Origin: Paraferrimonas sp. SM1919
GTDB lineage: Bacteria; Pseudomonadota; Gammaproteobacteria; Enterobacterales; Shewanellaceae
DNA length: 64,000 nt
Assembly: GCF_010993985.1 (NCBI RefSeq)
Contig: NZ_WINH01000008.1
Coordinates: 62,001-126,000 of the forward strand
Direction: 5' to 3'
Of the stretch, positions 9,403 to 19,100 are shown piece by piece (position 1 is the stretch's first letter; each line of letters opens with the position of its first letter). The notes under the pieces were generated by a model. That model worked only from the letters and a program-made list of their open reading frames with translations. It searched no databases and was not told where the DNA came from. The position numbers and the translations under genes are program-made.

Positions 9403-9430
9403 AGTACTAAATAGCGCCTTAACTTAAGAA

Positions 9431-11674
9431 ATGAACCGGTTTATGTTTTGTTTCGTTTTAGGTTGTATCAGCGCACTGTATTGGCCTGGATTACTACAAC
9501 CTTGGCAAATGGTAATTGCAGTGTTTATTGCTTTACTATTAATCTGTTGCCGTTTTTTTGGCACCGCTGCTATGGTTATTGCCTGTGTTTATTGGCAATG
9601 GGCTGCTTGGCAATTAATGCAGCCAATAAATACTGAAAAAATTACAGCAAGAATAATAGCACTTGCTCCGGCACTGGGCGATACTCAATCTGTAAAAATT
9701 GAGCTATCTAGCTCTCAATTTTCACTTTTTAATCAATACGCAATTTTGTATTGGCAACAACCTCCGCAGTTACGTGTCGGTGAAATTTGGCAACTAAAGA
9801 TAAAGCCGAAATCGAATACCAGCCCATTGAACCTTTCCAACAATCATATTCAGCGGCAGCGATACGCCAATAACATCCGTCTAAGAGGCAGGATTATCGA
9901 GGGTAAATTACTCGACACAAATCAGTCATGGTTGGTGCAATTAAAATCTAATTTCACTAAGTATTATAGTCAATTAAGTTATAGCAATATCTCTAACGCA
10001 TTATTATTTGGCGACTCAAGTCAAATTAATCCCCAGCAATGGCAACAGTTGCGGGCCACTGCCAGTGGCCATTTGTTTGCGATATCAGGTTTACACCTGT
10101 CATTAGTGGTGTTTATCTTTACCCGATGTTGTCAATGGTTAGTGAATCATTGCCGGCCTACCCCCGGCTTGGGTAATTTCTATATCAGTTTACTATTTGG
10201 GTTTGCTGTAGCCGCTATTTATGCTTACATCGCTGGACTGGGGTTGCCTCTGCAGCGGGCGTTAATCATGTTGGCGGTGGTGGTGTATTTAAGTGTCTCG
10301 CAAACATTTACCAGAGCGAAAACGCGTTTATTGATTGCTGCTTTTGTGGTGTTGCTGTTTGATCCCTTGGCCGCTTTATCAGTGGGCTTTTGGCTTTCTT
10401 TTGCAGCAGTTAGTGGTATTTTGATGCTCAATAGTATGGTTGCATTATCCACTCTGTCTTTTTGGCGGCAGTTATTGTTGTTACAGCTATGGCTAGGGCT
10501 GTGGATGGCAATTTGGCAATTAATACTGTTTGATGGACTGAGTGTACATGGTTTATGGCTAAACCTCATATTGGTGCCTTTGTTCTCTGTAGTCGTGATT
10601 CCGCTGCACTTGCTGGTGCTGATATCTCTGGCTATTTATCCTTCACTGGCAATGTTGCAGTTTAATGATGCTGTATTAGCACTGCCTATGGCTATGATTG
10701 AATGGGGGGCAGGGCTAAGTTGGTCATGGTTAAGCTTTACTCACGGCCAAATTCAATTGTTGGCATTAATGATATCGTTGGTCATCTCCCAGTTGTTGCG
10801 CGGCTATAGGCTACTACTGACAACACTTATTGTGATCAACGTTTATCTTGAGTTTAACCAGAGCAGTGATTGGCAGTTGCATTTTTTAGATGTCGGTCAG
10901 GGATCTGCTGCGGTTGTTGTTAAGCAAGGTAGAGGCATATTAATTGATACTGGGGCCAGTTACTTTAACGGCTTTAGTTATGCTAAACAGACAGTATTAC
11001 CTATGCTAGAGTTATTAGCTGTTGACCAGCTCGATTACTTGTTGATCAGTCATGATGATAATGATCATGCTGGTGGAGTTGTCGAGATACTATCGGCTTA
11101 TCCCAAGGTAAGCCTGATCTCTGATTCACCATTGATTCAGCATTGGCAACAACAAGCCAAGCATGCTATTGCCCCTTTAAATTGTCGACCCAAGAGTTGG
11201 CACTGGCAAGGGATGAAGTTGACGTTGTTAGCACCCCAAAGGGCACAACAGGGTAATAATGGCTCCTGCGTTTTAATGCTAGAGGACCATCAACACAAAA
11301 TCTTGTTCAGTGGTGATATCGAGAAGAAAAGCGAGCGACAACTTCTTTTGAGTAATCATGTTGAGGAAGTGGATATCTTGTTAGCGCCACATCACGGCAG
11401 TTCAACTTCATCTAGTGTATTGTTGTTAAATCGTATTAAACCAAAGTTAACGGTCTTTAGCGCCGGCTTTGATAATCGTTTTCAGTTCCCCAAGCAATCC
11501 ATACGGCAACGTTATGAGCGATTAGGTCTAGATTATATTGTTACCGGCGAGCAGGGACAGATTAGTATTTATTTTTACCATGATGGCTATGATTGGTTGA
11601 GTTTTCGGCAACATATGCAACCTTATTGGTATAATCAAGCTTTGGTGTTTGGTCAGGTGCCATATTTACAGTAG
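9431..11674 (+). CDS. comEC: ComEC/Rec2 DNA-uptake channel protein
   Basis: 747 residues. Two or three N-terminal membrane helices are followed by an OB-like soluble region (~70-180), the Competence membrane domain (~190-470, with ATASGHLFAISGLHLSLVVF) and a C-terminal metallo-beta-lactamase-like domain carrying LDVGQGSAAVV, ISHDDNDHAGG (near residue 540) and LAPHHGSSTSS. The protein forms the inner-membrane channel through which single-stranded DNA enters during natural transformation. Its place upstream of msbA-lpxK is the usual gammaproteobacterial order. The ribosome site is weak (AAGAA). All visible metal-ligand motifs are present, so it looks intact. Confidence 0.95.
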   Translation: MNRFMFCFVLGCISALYWPGLLQPWQMVIAVFIALLLICCRFFGTAAMVIACVYWQWAAWQLMQPINTEKITARIIALAPALGDTQSVKIELSSSQFSLFNQYAILYWQQPPQLRVGEIWQLKIKPKSNTSPLNLSNNHIQRQRYANNIRLRGRIIEGKLLDTNQSWLVQLKSNFTKYYSQLSYSNISNALLFGDSSQINPQQWQQLRATASGHLFAISGLHLSLVVFIFTRCCQWLVNHCRPTPGLGNFYISLLFGFAVAAIYAYIAGLGLPLQRALIMLAVVVYLSVSQTFTRAKTRLLIAAFVVLLFDPLAALSVGFWLSFAAVSGILMLNSMVALSTLSFWRQLLLLQLWLGLWMAIWQLILFDGLSVHGLWLNLILVPLFSVVVIPLHLLVLISLAIYPSLAMLQFNDAVLALPMAMIEWGAGLSWSWLSFTHGQIQLLALMISLVISQLLRGYRLLLTTLIVINVYLEFNQSSDWQLHFLDVGQGSAAVVVKQGRGILIDTGASYFNGFSYAKQTVLPMLELLAVDQLDYLLISHDDNDHAGGVVEILSAYPKVSLISDSPLIQHWQQQAKHAIAPLNCRPKSWHWQGMKLTLLAPQRAQQGNNGSCVLMLEDHQHKILFSGDIEKKSERQLLLSNHVEEVDILLAPHHGSSTSSSVLLLNRIKPKLTVFSAGFDNRFQFPKQSIRQRYERLGLDYIVTGEQGQISIYFYHDGYDWLSFRQHMQPYWYNQALVFGQVPYLQ

Positions 11675-11710
11675 AATAAGCCCTGAAAAATAAAGTCTCC
11701 AAGGAAAATT

Positions 11711-13522
11711 ATGAGCTCTTCGCAAAACATTGACACTTGGCCTGTTTTTAAACGATTAATGGGTTACGTTGCACCACTTAAAGGGGTGTTAATTGTTGCT
11801 ATTATCGCGCTTATTATTTACGGCCTAGTTGATGCGTTATTTATTGCTTTTTTACAGCCATTTATTGATGAAGGTTTTAACGCTGGCAAATCAGCCTCAG
11901 GTATGGGAGCTGAAGTGTTATCAGCAGCAGGGTTAGAGCAATCTAATCGCCTAGATGTGTTAGCTATCGCCCCATTTGTGGTAATTGGCATGTTTATTAT
12001 CAGAGGTTTAGCTAATTTCGTTTCAAGCTATTCTTTGGCACACCTAAGTAATAAAATTATTATGATCATGCGCCAGCAGGTCTTTGAGCATTATTTAAAA
12101 TTACCCGTTGGATACATTGATAATCATTCAACCGGCTCGCTTATCTCTCATATTACCTACGATACGGAACAAATTGCCCGAGCTGCAGGGAATGCTCTGA
12201 TCACTATTGTTCGTGATGGTATTTCTGTGATTGCTTATGTGGCTATTATGCTTTATTTATCATGGAAATTGACGTTGTCGATCGTAGTAATCGCTCCAAT
12301 TATTGGTTTAATCATAGTGGTTGTCTCCCGCCGTTTTAGGAAAGTTTCTAAGCAAATTCAAAATGCTATGGGAGAAGTAACTTCCGCCACCGAACAAATG
12401 GTTTCTGGCCATAAAAATGTGCTTATGTTTGGTGGCCAGAAAGTTGAATCTGATCGCTTTTACCAGGTCAATGACAGAAACCGATCTCGCAACATGAAAC
12501 TCGCACTTGCTCAGTCTATCAGTCAGCCACTGATCATGATTATTGGTTCATTAGCTTTAGCTGCGGTGCTTTATGCGGCGTCGATGGAAGGCCTAAAAGA
12601 AGAGCTAAGTGCAGGTACCTTTGCCTCTATGATTGCCGCCATGTTAGCTATGTTGCAACCAATTAAAAATTTAACTCGTGTTAATGCTGAATTTCAACGT
12701 GGTATTACCGCCTGTGCGACCGTGTTTGAATTACTAGACAGCGATGTTGAGAATGACAAAGGTAAGCACAAAGTTGAGCAGGTCAAAGGGAATATTGGTT
12801 TTAATCAGGTAAGTTTTAGTTATCCAGGGGCAGAAGGGTTAACCCTTAATGGCATTAATTTTGAAGCCAAGGCTGGGCAAACGATAGCCTTGGTAGGGCC
12901 TAGCGGCTCGGGTAAATCAACAATTACTCAGCTATTGACTCGTTTTTATGATGAATTGGCCTCTGGTCATATCGAGCTTGATGGGGTGGATATCAAAGAT
13001 TTTGATTTGAAAAATCTGCGTAGCCATATTGCCTTAGTTTCACAACAGGTGACCTTATTTAATGGCAGTATTGCCGATAATATCGCTTATGCTTATCCAG
13101 GCAAGGTTACTCAAGCGCAAATCATTCAAGCGGCCACTGCTGCCCATGTGATGGAGTTTGTTGAAAATTTACCAGAGGGGCTAGATACTCAGATCGGTGA
13201 AAACGGAGTGCTTCTCTCAGGTGGTCAGCGTCAGCGTATTGCTATCGCCCGTGCAATCCTGCGGGATGCCCCAATTTTAATTCTAGATGAAGCAACTTCA
13301 GCATTAGATACCGAATCTGAAAGGGCTATTCAGGATGCGTTAAACACTTTACTGCAAAATAGAACGTCAATTGTCGTTGCTCATCGACTAAGTACTATTG
13401 AGAATGCCGATAATATTTTGGTTATAGAACAAGGTAAATTGACTGAGCAAGGCACCCATAATCAATTATTAGAACAAAATGGTCGCTATGCAAAGTTGTA
13501 CCAAATGCAGTTTGGAGAGTAG
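11711..13522 (+). CDS. msbA: MsbA lipid A/phospholipid ABC flippase
   Basis: 603 residues, half-transporter that dimerises to flip lipid A-core across the inner membrane. The N-terminal ~330 residues hold six membrane helices; the C-terminal ATPase has Walker A GPSGSGKST (~396-404), Q-loop VSQQVTLFNGSI, signature LSGGQRQRIAIARA (~500), Walker B ILILDEATSALD and the switch histidine in VVAHRLST. The ATG follows AAGGAAAATT. It is four bases from lpxK, consistent with cotranscription. Confidence 0.97.
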   Translation: MSSSQNIDTWPVFKRLMGYVAPLKGVLIVAIIALIIYGLVDALFIAFLQPFIDEGFNAGKSASGMGAEVLSAAGLEQSNRLDVLAIAPFVVIGMFIIRGLANFVSSYSLAHLSNKIIMIMRQQVFEHYLKLPVGYIDNHSTGSLISHITYDTEQIARAAGNALITIVRDGISVIAYVAIMLYLSWKLTLSIVVIAPIIGLIIVVVSRRFRKVSKQIQNAMGEVTSATEQMVSGHKNVLMFGGQKVESDRFYQVNDRNRSRNMKLALAQSISQPLIMIIGSLALAAVLYAASMEGLKEELSAGTFASMIAAMLAMLQPIKNLTRVNAEFQRGITACATVFELLDSDVENDKGKHKVEQVKGNIGFNQVSFSYPGAEGLTLNGINFEAKAGQTIALVGPSGSGKSTITQLLTRFYDELASGHIELDGVDIKDFDLKNLRSHIALVSQQVTLFNGSIADNIAYAYPGKVTQAQIIQAATAAHVMEFVENLPEGLDTQIGENGVLLSGGQRQRIAIARAILRDAPILILDEATSALDTESERAIQDALNTLLQNRTSIVVAHRLSTIENADNILVIEQGKLTEQGTHNQLLEQNGRYAKLYQMQFGE

Positions 13523-13526
13523 TTAA

Positions 13527-14534
13527 GTGGCAGGGATGGACCAAATCTGGTATCAAAAAAAACACCACCCAATAAGTTACAGTCTTTACCCATTAAGCGC
13601 GTTGTTCGCCTTGCTTACTAAAGCGAGAAGGTGGCTTTATCGTAAACAATGGCTTAAGTCTCACCAGGTTGATATTCCTGTTGTAGTGGTAGGTAATATT
13701 AATGTTGGTGGCACGGGCAAAACCCCAACGGTGATAGCCTTAATTGAGCTACTCCGGAAACAAGGCTTTAATCCCGGAGTGATCAGTCGTGGTTATGGTG
13801 GTAACTATAAAGAAAAATATAAGTTGCTATCTAAGATGGATTCGCCAGAGCGAGTGGGTGATGAACCAGCGATGATTTATGCGAGCACTAAAGCGCCGGT
13901 GATAGTGTCCAAAAATCGTGTGTTAGCCGCTAAGGTGATGAGTGAAATTGGGGCGGACATCATTATTAGTGATGACGGTTTACAACATTATGCTTTAGCC
14001 CGCGATATTGAAATTATCGTAGTCGATGGCAAACGCCGTTTTGGTAATAAGCGAATCCTCCCAGCTGGGCCGTTAAGAGAGCCTATTGAGCGAGTGCGCA
14101 TCGGTTTTGGCGCTCATCCCCCCATTGTGTTAGTAAATGGTGGCGAGCCTTTAATCGATAAAAATATTATGACCTTACTACCTCAGCCTCTTGTTGGTTT
14201 GAGTGAAACTGCCAGCTTGCCACAAGCAGGGGATGCAATTGCTGCTTTTGCCGGTATTGGTAACCCTAAAAGGTTTCATACTACCCTAGAGCAGCTGGGT
14301 TTTAAGGTTGAAGTTTTTCACGCTTTCAGTGATCATAAGTCCTATAAGACTGAAGACTTTAACAGTTTACTTGAGACGCAATTAAATATCGTGATGACCG
14401 AGAAAGATGCGATCAAATGCCGCAATATTCCTTCTATGAATAAAGCGAGCTATTTACCCGTCGTCGGCGGCTTTAATCAAAGCTTCAAAGACTCATTTAC
14501 AAAACAGCTAAGGAAAATAACTGATGGCATTTAA
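13527..14534 (+). CDS. lpxK: Tetraacyldisaccharide 4'-kinase LpxK
   Basis: 335 residues; phosphorylates the 4' position of the lipid A disaccharide at the inner-membrane face, the sixth step of the Raetz pathway. An N-terminal hydrophobic stretch ([13 protein letters not shown]) is followed by the P-loop [15 protein letters not shown] (~53-67), ISRGYGG, and DEPAMIYA and DDGLQHYAL motifs. Start is GTG 13527, or ATG 13536 three codons later. Its end overlaps the ycaR-like gene by 11 bases, so the two are translationally linked. Confidence 0.96.
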   Translation: MAGMDQIWYQKKHHPISYSLYPLSALFALLTKARRWLYRKQWLKSHQVDIPVVVVGNINVGGTGKTPTVIALIELLRKQGFNPGVISRGYGGNYKEKYKLLSKMDSPERVGDEPAMIYASTKAPVIVSKNRVLAAKVMSEIGADIIISDDGLQHYALARDIEIIVVDGKRRFGNKRILPAGPLREPIERVRIGFGAHPPIVLVNGGEPLIDKNIMTLLPQPLVGLSETASLPQAGDAIAAFAGIGNPKRFHTTLEQLGFKVEVFHAFSDHKSYKTEDFNSLLETQLNIVMTEKDAIKCRNIPSMNKASYLPVVGGFNQSFKDSFTKQLRKITDGI

Positions 14535-14694
14535 TAAGCAATTGCTCGATATTATCGCCTGCCCTGTGTGCAAGGGTAACTTGGAACTAGACGAGCAGCA
14601 GCAACAGTTAATTTGTAAGCACGATAAGCTGGCCTACAATATAGATGAAGGTATTCCAGTGTTAATCGAAGAAAAAGCTCACAAAATCGATTAA
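14524..14694 (+). CDS. ycaR: Trm112/YcaR-like small zinc-ribbon protein
   Basis: A 56-residue gene overlapping the end of lpxK. It begins [20 protein letters not shown] and later has [12 protein letters not shown] and [10 protein letters not shown], matching the E. coli YcaR (UPF0434) pattern closely: CPVC, a third cysteine in LIC, and the conserved GIPVL. The family fold is a Trm112-like zinc ribbon; bacterial function is unsettled. In E. coli it sits between lpxK and kdsB; here kdsB does not follow, and a terminator closes the operon. The reading frame is intact and the overlap supports coupled translation. Confidence 0.92.
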   Translation: MAFNKQLLDIIACPVCKGNLELDEQQQQLICKHDKLAYNIDEGIPVLIEEKAHKID

Positions 14695-14709
14695 TACCGT
14701 TTACATAAA

Positions 14710-14752
14710 AAGGCGGAATCCAATGCAGTTTGGATTCCGCCTTAGTTTTTTC
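14710..14752 (+). terminator. Strong Rho-independent terminator
   Basis: A 14-bp perfect stem (AAGGCGGAATCCAA and complement) with loop TGCAGT and a downstream T run ends the comEC/msbA/lpxK/ycaR transcript. Confidence 0.92.
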
Positions 14753-14871
14753 ATACATTCAGTTCCTTTATTGCGAAAGCCTTTTTATGCAGCCAGCTGC
14801 TAGTGATTAACCTTGACTCTGCAACAGGTGATATACTAAAAGCGATTTCATTGAAATAAGATTGTAACAAT

Positions 14872-16236
14872 ATGACACGTAAATATTTTGGCACCGATGG
14901 TGTGCGTGGCAAAGTTGGCCAATTCCCGATAACCCCTGATTTTGCTATGAAGCTAGCTTGGGCCGCGGGTAAAGTAATGGCAGCAAATGGTTCAAAAACC
15001 GTATTAATTGGTAAAGATACCCGCATCAGTGGCTATATGCTGGAATCCGCTATGGAAGCAGGCTTTGCCGCTGCAGGGGTGGATGTATTATTAGTCGGCC
15101 CGATGCCGACGCCAGCGGTAGCTTATTTAACCAGTACTTTTCGTGCCGATGCCGGGGTGGTGATCAGCGCCTCCCATAACCCTCATTTTGATAATGGAAT
15201 TAAGTTCTTTTCCGGTACAGGTACCAAATTAAGTGATGCAGAAGAAGCGAAATTAGAAAAGTTGTTAAGCGCTGCAATTGAAAATAATGCCATGCAATGT
15301 GTTGGTCCAGAAGAGTTAGGTAGAGCGAAGCGGATTGATGATGCTACGGGGCGCTATATTGAGTTTTGTAAAGGTACCTTTAATCAGCAGCTATCGTTAA
15401 AAGGCATGCGCATAGTGGTAGATGCCGCTAATGGTGCAGCCTATCATATTGGCAAGCGTGTTTTTAAAGAACTCGGTGCCGAAGTGATCGCCATACATGA
15501 TCAGCCAGATGGAATGAATATTAATTTCCGTTGCGGTGCAACACACTTAGATAGCCTCCAAAAAGAAGTTTTGGATAAACGGGCGGATCTCGGTATTGCC
15601 CTCGATGGAGATGCAGACCGTGTGATGATGGTCGATCATCTTGGTAATATTGTTGATGGCGATCAAATTCTTTATATTCTCGCCAAAGCAATGAAAGACA
15701 GAGGCCAACTAGGTGCGTCAGGGGTCGCTGGCACTTTAATGGCGAATCTTGGCTTAGAGTTAGCCTTAAAAGCATTAGATATCCCATTTGAACGCACTAA
15801 AGTTGGCGACCGTTATGTGGTTGAGGCGCTAAAGACTAATAATTGGGTATTAGGTGGGGAAGGCTCAGGTCATATACTATCGACTAATTATGCAAGCACC
15901 GGTGATGGTGTAGTGGCAGCCTTGCAAGTGCTAAAAGCAATGCTGCGAGCTCAAAAGAGCTTACATGATATGGTCGCAGGAATGACTAAGTATCCTCAAA
16001 CATTAATTAATGTTCGATTTAACAGCAACGACCCCCGTGGTAATGCCGACGACATAGTCAATAGTGAGGCTGTGCAAGCTATTGTTGCAAAAGCGCAAGC
16101 TGATATGGGGCAAAGTGGCCGAGTGCTATTACGTAAATCCGGTACAGAGCCTTTGATCCGTGTCATGGTTGAGGCTCAATCGGATAGGGTCGCAATCGTT
16201 AATGCCAAAATGATTGCTGCGGTCGTACAGGGCTAG
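14872..16236 (+). CDS. glmM: Phosphoglucosamine mutase GlmM
   Basis: 454 residues; interconverts glucosamine-6-P and glucosamine-1-P for UDP-GlcNAc, feeding peptidoglycan and lipid A synthesis. It begins [16 protein letters not shown], has the phosphoserine loop [17 protein letters not shown] (~100-116), the metal loop [13 protein letters not shown] (~243-255), the sugar-binding GGEGSGHI and the phosphate-binding [14 protein letters not shown] near the C-terminus. All four active-site segments are intact. It stands alone rather than after folP, so it could be the sole copy moved here or a paralogue. Ribosome site is weak. Confidence 0.95.
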   Translation: MTRKYFGTDGVRGKVGQFPITPDFAMKLAWAAGKVMAANGSKTVLIGKDTRISGYMLESAMEAGFAAAGVDVLLVGPMPTPAVAYLTSTFRADAGVVISASHNPHFDNGIKFFSGTGTKLSDAEEAKLEKLLSAAIENNAMQCVGPEELGRAKRIDDATGRYIEFCKGTFNQQLSLKGMRIVVDAANGAAYHIGKRVFKELGAEVIAIHDQPDGMNINFRCGATHLDSLQKEVLDKRADLGIALDGDADRVMMVDHLGNIVDGDQILYILAKAMKDRGQLGASGVAGTLMANLGLELALKALDIPFERTKVGDRYVVEALKTNNWVLGGEGSGHILSTNYASTGDGVVAALQVLKAMLRAQKSLHDMVAGMTKYPQTLINVRFNSNDPRGNADDIVNSEAVQAIVAKAQADMGQSGRVLLRKSGTEPLIRVMVEAQSDRVAIVNAKMIAAVVQG

Positions 16237-16326
16237 CCTTAGGCCCTAGCGAGACTTTTCAACGCGAGTTTACTAAGTTTATGTAAAACTAAAGCTTATG
16301 GTAGCTTACTCACTATGAAGCATTTT

Positions 16327-16349
16327 AGCCCCATTTCATGGGGCTTTTT
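16327..16349 (+). terminator. Terminator after glmM
   Basis: An 8-bp stem (AGCCCCAT / ATGGGGCT) with a 3-nt loop and a T run. Confidence 0.8.
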
Positions 16350-16445
16350 AGTTCCAATAAAAGTTATAAGAATAAACAAAATGAACTGGTGCTCAATAAG
16401 TTAGTTCATTAAAGTGGTATTAATACAATTAAATTAATTGCTTAT

Positions 16446-17366
16446 ATGTCTTATTTACCTATTTATATCGATACTACTAGCACCACATTCACTGTCATTG
16501 GCGCCGGTTCAGTGGCTTCTCGAAAAGTCGAAATGCTGATTAATGCCGGGGTTAAGCCGTTAGTTATTGGTTCCCAAGCGGATCCGGAAATAATTAATTG
16601 GCAACAACAAGGGTTAGTTGAATTTACTCAGCAAACCCTTAGTGGTGATTGTGATCTTCCTCAATCAGACTGCTATTACCTGGCGACTAATGATACTAAT
16701 CTCAACCAAGCGCTAGCGGCAGGCCTAAGGCAAAGGGGAAAACTGGTCAATGTGGTTGATGATCCCCAGAGTTGTAGCTTTATTACGCCGTCGATAATTC
16801 GTCGGGGCAAGGTACAAATAGCTATCAGCACTTCAGGTGTCGCCCCTGTTTGGGGGAAAAACTTCAGGGCTAAAATTGAAACCTTGTTACCGCAAAGTCT
16901 GAGTGCTTTATTCGACTACATTAGTGATCGTAGGCATCTGATTTCACAGCAGATACCGGCCAGTCAACGGCGCAGTTTTTGGGAAAGATTTTTTACACTC
17001 AATCAAGACCAGTTTACCGCGCAAACCCATGAAATATTCGAAAGTTTACTTAATCAACAAGCCCTGACTTGTAGTGCAACAACTTATTTAATTGATGAGG
17101 GCATAGACCCTGAATTACTTCCTCTTAAGTCAGTGAATTTACTGCAAGAGGTTGAGTTACTGATTTATACTTCTGATTTAGCAAAATCTTTATTAGATCT
17201 GGTGCGACGTGATGCTTCAAGAATCGCATTATCGATGGCGGAGTTAGATAATCTAAAAATTGATGTAACCCAAAATACCTTGATTGTTGCACCGGCAATG
17301 CAGATCACACAGCTAGCTGAAAGACTAGCCAATGCAAAAACGATCCAGCAGGGCAGTATTTGCTAG
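16446..17366 (+). CDS. Siroheme synthase N-terminal module (precorrin-2 dehydrogenase/ferrochelatase) with a vestigial methyltransferase tail
   Basis: 306 residues. Residues 1-~205 match the CysG N-terminal/Met8 module: NAD site VIGAGSVASRKVEMLINAG, NVVDDPQSCSFITPSIIRRG (with the conserved Asp) and ISTSGVAPVWGKNFRAKIE. This part oxidises precorrin-2 and inserts iron to make siroheme. After it, TTYLIDEGIDPELLPLKSV and LLDLVRRDASRI align with the start of the CysG uroporphyrinogen methyltransferase domain, but the SAM-binding GAGPGDP has become DEGIDPE and the remaining ~200 residues are missing. Precorrin-2 must therefore come from a separate methyltransferase. No frameshift is seen; the decay looks old. 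Confidence 0.88.
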   Translation: MSYLPIYIDTTSTTFTVIGAGSVASRKVEMLINAGVKPLVIGSQADPEIINWQQQGLVEFTQQTLSGDCDLPQSDCYYLATNDTNLNQALAAGLRQRGKLVNVVDDPQSCSFITPSIIRRGKVQIAISTSGVAPVWGKNFRAKIETLLPQSLSALFDYISDRRHLISQQIPASQRRSFWERFFTLNQDQFTAQTHEIFESLLNQQALTCSATTYLIDEGIDPELLPLKSVNLLQEVELLIYTSDLAKSLLDLVRRDASRIALSMAELDNLKIDVTQNTLIVAPAMQITQLAERLANAKTIQQGSIC

Positions 17367-17453
17367 TAGCAATAGCCGAAGGCTTATCTTGGATAAGGAT
17401 GAGATAACATCCCATCATAAAATATTTACGGAACTAGCCTGATCACAGGCACA

Positions 17454-17487
17454 AAAAATCCCCTACTGCGTGCAGTAGGGGATTTTT
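17454..17487. terminator. Bidirectional terminator between siroheme synthase and tRNA-Ser
   Basis: A 15-bp perfect stem (AAAAATCCCCTACTG and complement) around CGTG has A and T tracts on both sides, so it can end the plus-strand siroheme gene and the minus-strand tRNA. Confidence 0.9.
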
Positions 17488-17493
17488 GTTGTA

Positions 17494-17581
17494 TGGCGGT
17501 GAGTGAGAGATTCGAACTCTCGATACGTTGCCGTATACACACTTTCCAGGCGTGCTCCTTCAGCCACTCGGACAACTCACC
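17494..17581 (-). tRNA. tRNA-Ser (GGA)
   Basis: Read on the minus strand, an 88-nt tRNA with encoded CCA. The acceptor stem GGTGAGT pairs with ACTCACC, the discriminator is G, the anticodon loop CTGGAAA gives anticodon GGA, there is a long variable arm (TATACGGCAACGTA) as in class II tRNAs, and the T arm is GAGAG-TTCGAAT-CTCTC. It reads UCC/UCU serine codons. A promoter and a terminator flank it, so it is a single-gene transcript. Confidence 0.97.
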
Positions 17582-17607
17582 AATTTGTTGCTAAGCAACG
17601 AGGCGCT

Positions 17608-17636
17608 ACTTTACGAAAATGTGGGTTATCGGTCAA
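17608..17636 (-). promoter_or_regulatory. Sigma-70 promoter of tRNA-Ser
   Basis: On the minus strand TTGACC (-35, at 17631-17636), a 17-bp spacer, TAAAGT (-10, at 17608-17613), then a GC-rich discriminator (AGCGCC) typical of stringently controlled stable-RNA promoters. The tRNA begins about 27 bp downstream. Confidence 0.8.
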
Positions 17637-17869
17637 GGGTTAAATCTTTGATTGCATTTACTCGGTGATTTCTTAAGCAAAGCAAGCATTTTAAAAGCAT
17701 TTATGTATCAGTAATGTTTGTTAATTAATGGTTATATAGCGTTGCAAAAAAGTGGTGAATTGCCAGGAATTAGGTCTATTCTGAATGAGGTATGAAGGGA
17801 TTTTCAATTGGGCTTGATCACATTCAATTAGGGTGATATCACTGTAGTAATTCTGTATTTGGGGGTTTT

Positions 17870-19051
17870 ATGAGGCAAATATTACCGGCGCTTAGCATTC
17901 TCGCCGCCTCTTTAATTAGTAAAAGTGTGCTAGCAGATGAAGCGCTAGCACAGTGTCAACAAAAGTTGACTCAGTACAGCCAGTCAAAGGGCATAAAAAC
18001 TGAAACATATTCTGCAATCATCAATGGTCTTAGTTTACGCCCTCAGGTAGTGCAACAAGATCGAAAACAACCAGAATTTGAAAAGACCTTTATTGATTAT
18101 TTCGAAAAAAGAGTCAATGACTATCGCGTTCAGCAGGGTCGTAAACTACTGGCAAAACATAATACCTTGCTTAAACAGCTCACTAAAAAATATGGCGTAC
18201 CGGGACAATATATTGTCGCCTTTTGGGGGCTTGAAACCAACTTTGGCAACTTTAAGGGCAATACCGATACATTTAATGCGTTAGCGACCCTCGCTTGTGA
18301 TGGCCGTCGAGGGGAGTTTTTTAGTAGTGAATTTGTGGCGGCATTAAAAGTAAAGCAGCAAACAGGATTTGCTCGAAGCAAATTTAAGGGCTCTTGGGCT
18401 GGCGCCTTAGGTCACACCCAGTTTATGCCATCAAACTACTTAAGTTACGGTGTAGATGGAGATAACGACGGTGTCGTTGATCTGTTCGATTCAGAGGTTG
18501 ATGCATTAACTTCTGCTGCCAATTTCTTAAATAAACTAGGCTGGCAACAAAATTTTCGTTGGGGTAGAGAAGTCAACATTAATCAATCCGATTTGACTTA
18601 CTCAGGTTCTAGTCACAAGCAACCCCTCAGTTATTGGTCTGAGCAAGGGATCACCGATGTATTTCAGAGGGCAATACCCAAGCTGGCACAGCAGGCGCAG
18701 TTGTTAATGCCAATAGGTGCAAATGGTCCCGCTTTTTTAGTCTATGATAACTATCATGTCATCATGAAATGGAATCGCTCTCAAAGCTATGCCTTGACAG
18801 TGGGAATTTTGGCGGACCGAATTAATGGTGCGGGTAAGCTGAAAAATATCCCCCCTAAAATTGAGCCTTTAAGAACTGCTCAATTAATGAAGCTGCAGTC
18901 TAAGCTAAAAAGCTTAGGCTATAATATTAATGGCGTTGATGGCCGTTTAGGGCCAAACACTCGGGCGGCCATCAGTGCTTACCAAAAAGATGCCAGTTTA
19001 CTGGCAGATGGTTATCCCAATCAGGAAGTGTTTGTGTCTTTGAGTATTTAA
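17870..19051 (+). CDS. MltB-family lytic murein transglycosylase with peptidoglycan-binding domain
   Basis: 393 residues with a signal peptide cut near VLADEA and no lipobox, so probably periplasmic and soluble. The catalytic glutamate lies in WGLETNFG (~residue 124), followed by GALGHTQFMPSNYLSYGVDG. DGDNDGVVDLFD matches the calcium-binding EF-hand-like loop known in E. coli MltB/Slt35. Residues ~335-393 form a PG_binding_1 domain (LQSKLKSLGYNINGVDGRLG). It cleaves glycan strands to anhydromuropeptides. The long C-terminal binding domain distinguishes it from E. coli MltB. Start ATG follows a GGGGG site; convergent with rlmI. Confidence 0.93.
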   Translation: MRQILPALSILAASLISKSVLADEALAQCQQKLTQYSQSKGIKTETYSAIINGLSLRPQVVQQDRKQPEFEKTFIDYFEKRVNDYRVQQGRKLLAKHNTLLKQLTKKYGVPGQYIVAFWGLETNFGNFKGNTDTFNALATLACDGRRGEFFSSEFVAALKVKQQTGFARSKFKGSWAGALGHTQFMPSNYLSYGVDGDNDGVVDLFDSEVDALTSAANFLNKLGWQQNFRWGREVNINQSDLTYSGSSHKQPLSYWSEQGITDVFQRAIPKLAQQAQLLMPIGANGPAFLVYDNYHVIMKWNRSQSYALTVGILADRINGAGKLKNIPPKIEPLRTAQLMKLQSKLKSLGYNINGVDGRLGPNTRAAISAYQKDASLLADGYPNQEVFVSLSI

Positions 19052-19061
19052 AACAGCAATG

Positions 19062-19097
19062 GGCTCCAGTGATGCTATATCACTACTGGAGCCAAAG
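19062..19097. terminator. Terminator between convergent mltB-like gene and rlmI
   Basis: GGCTCCAGT pairs with ACTGGAGCC around a short inner hairpin (GTGAT/ATCAC) with a small bulge, followed by AAAGCTTTT. It likely serves both genes. Confidence 0.6.
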
Positions 19098-19100
19098 CTT

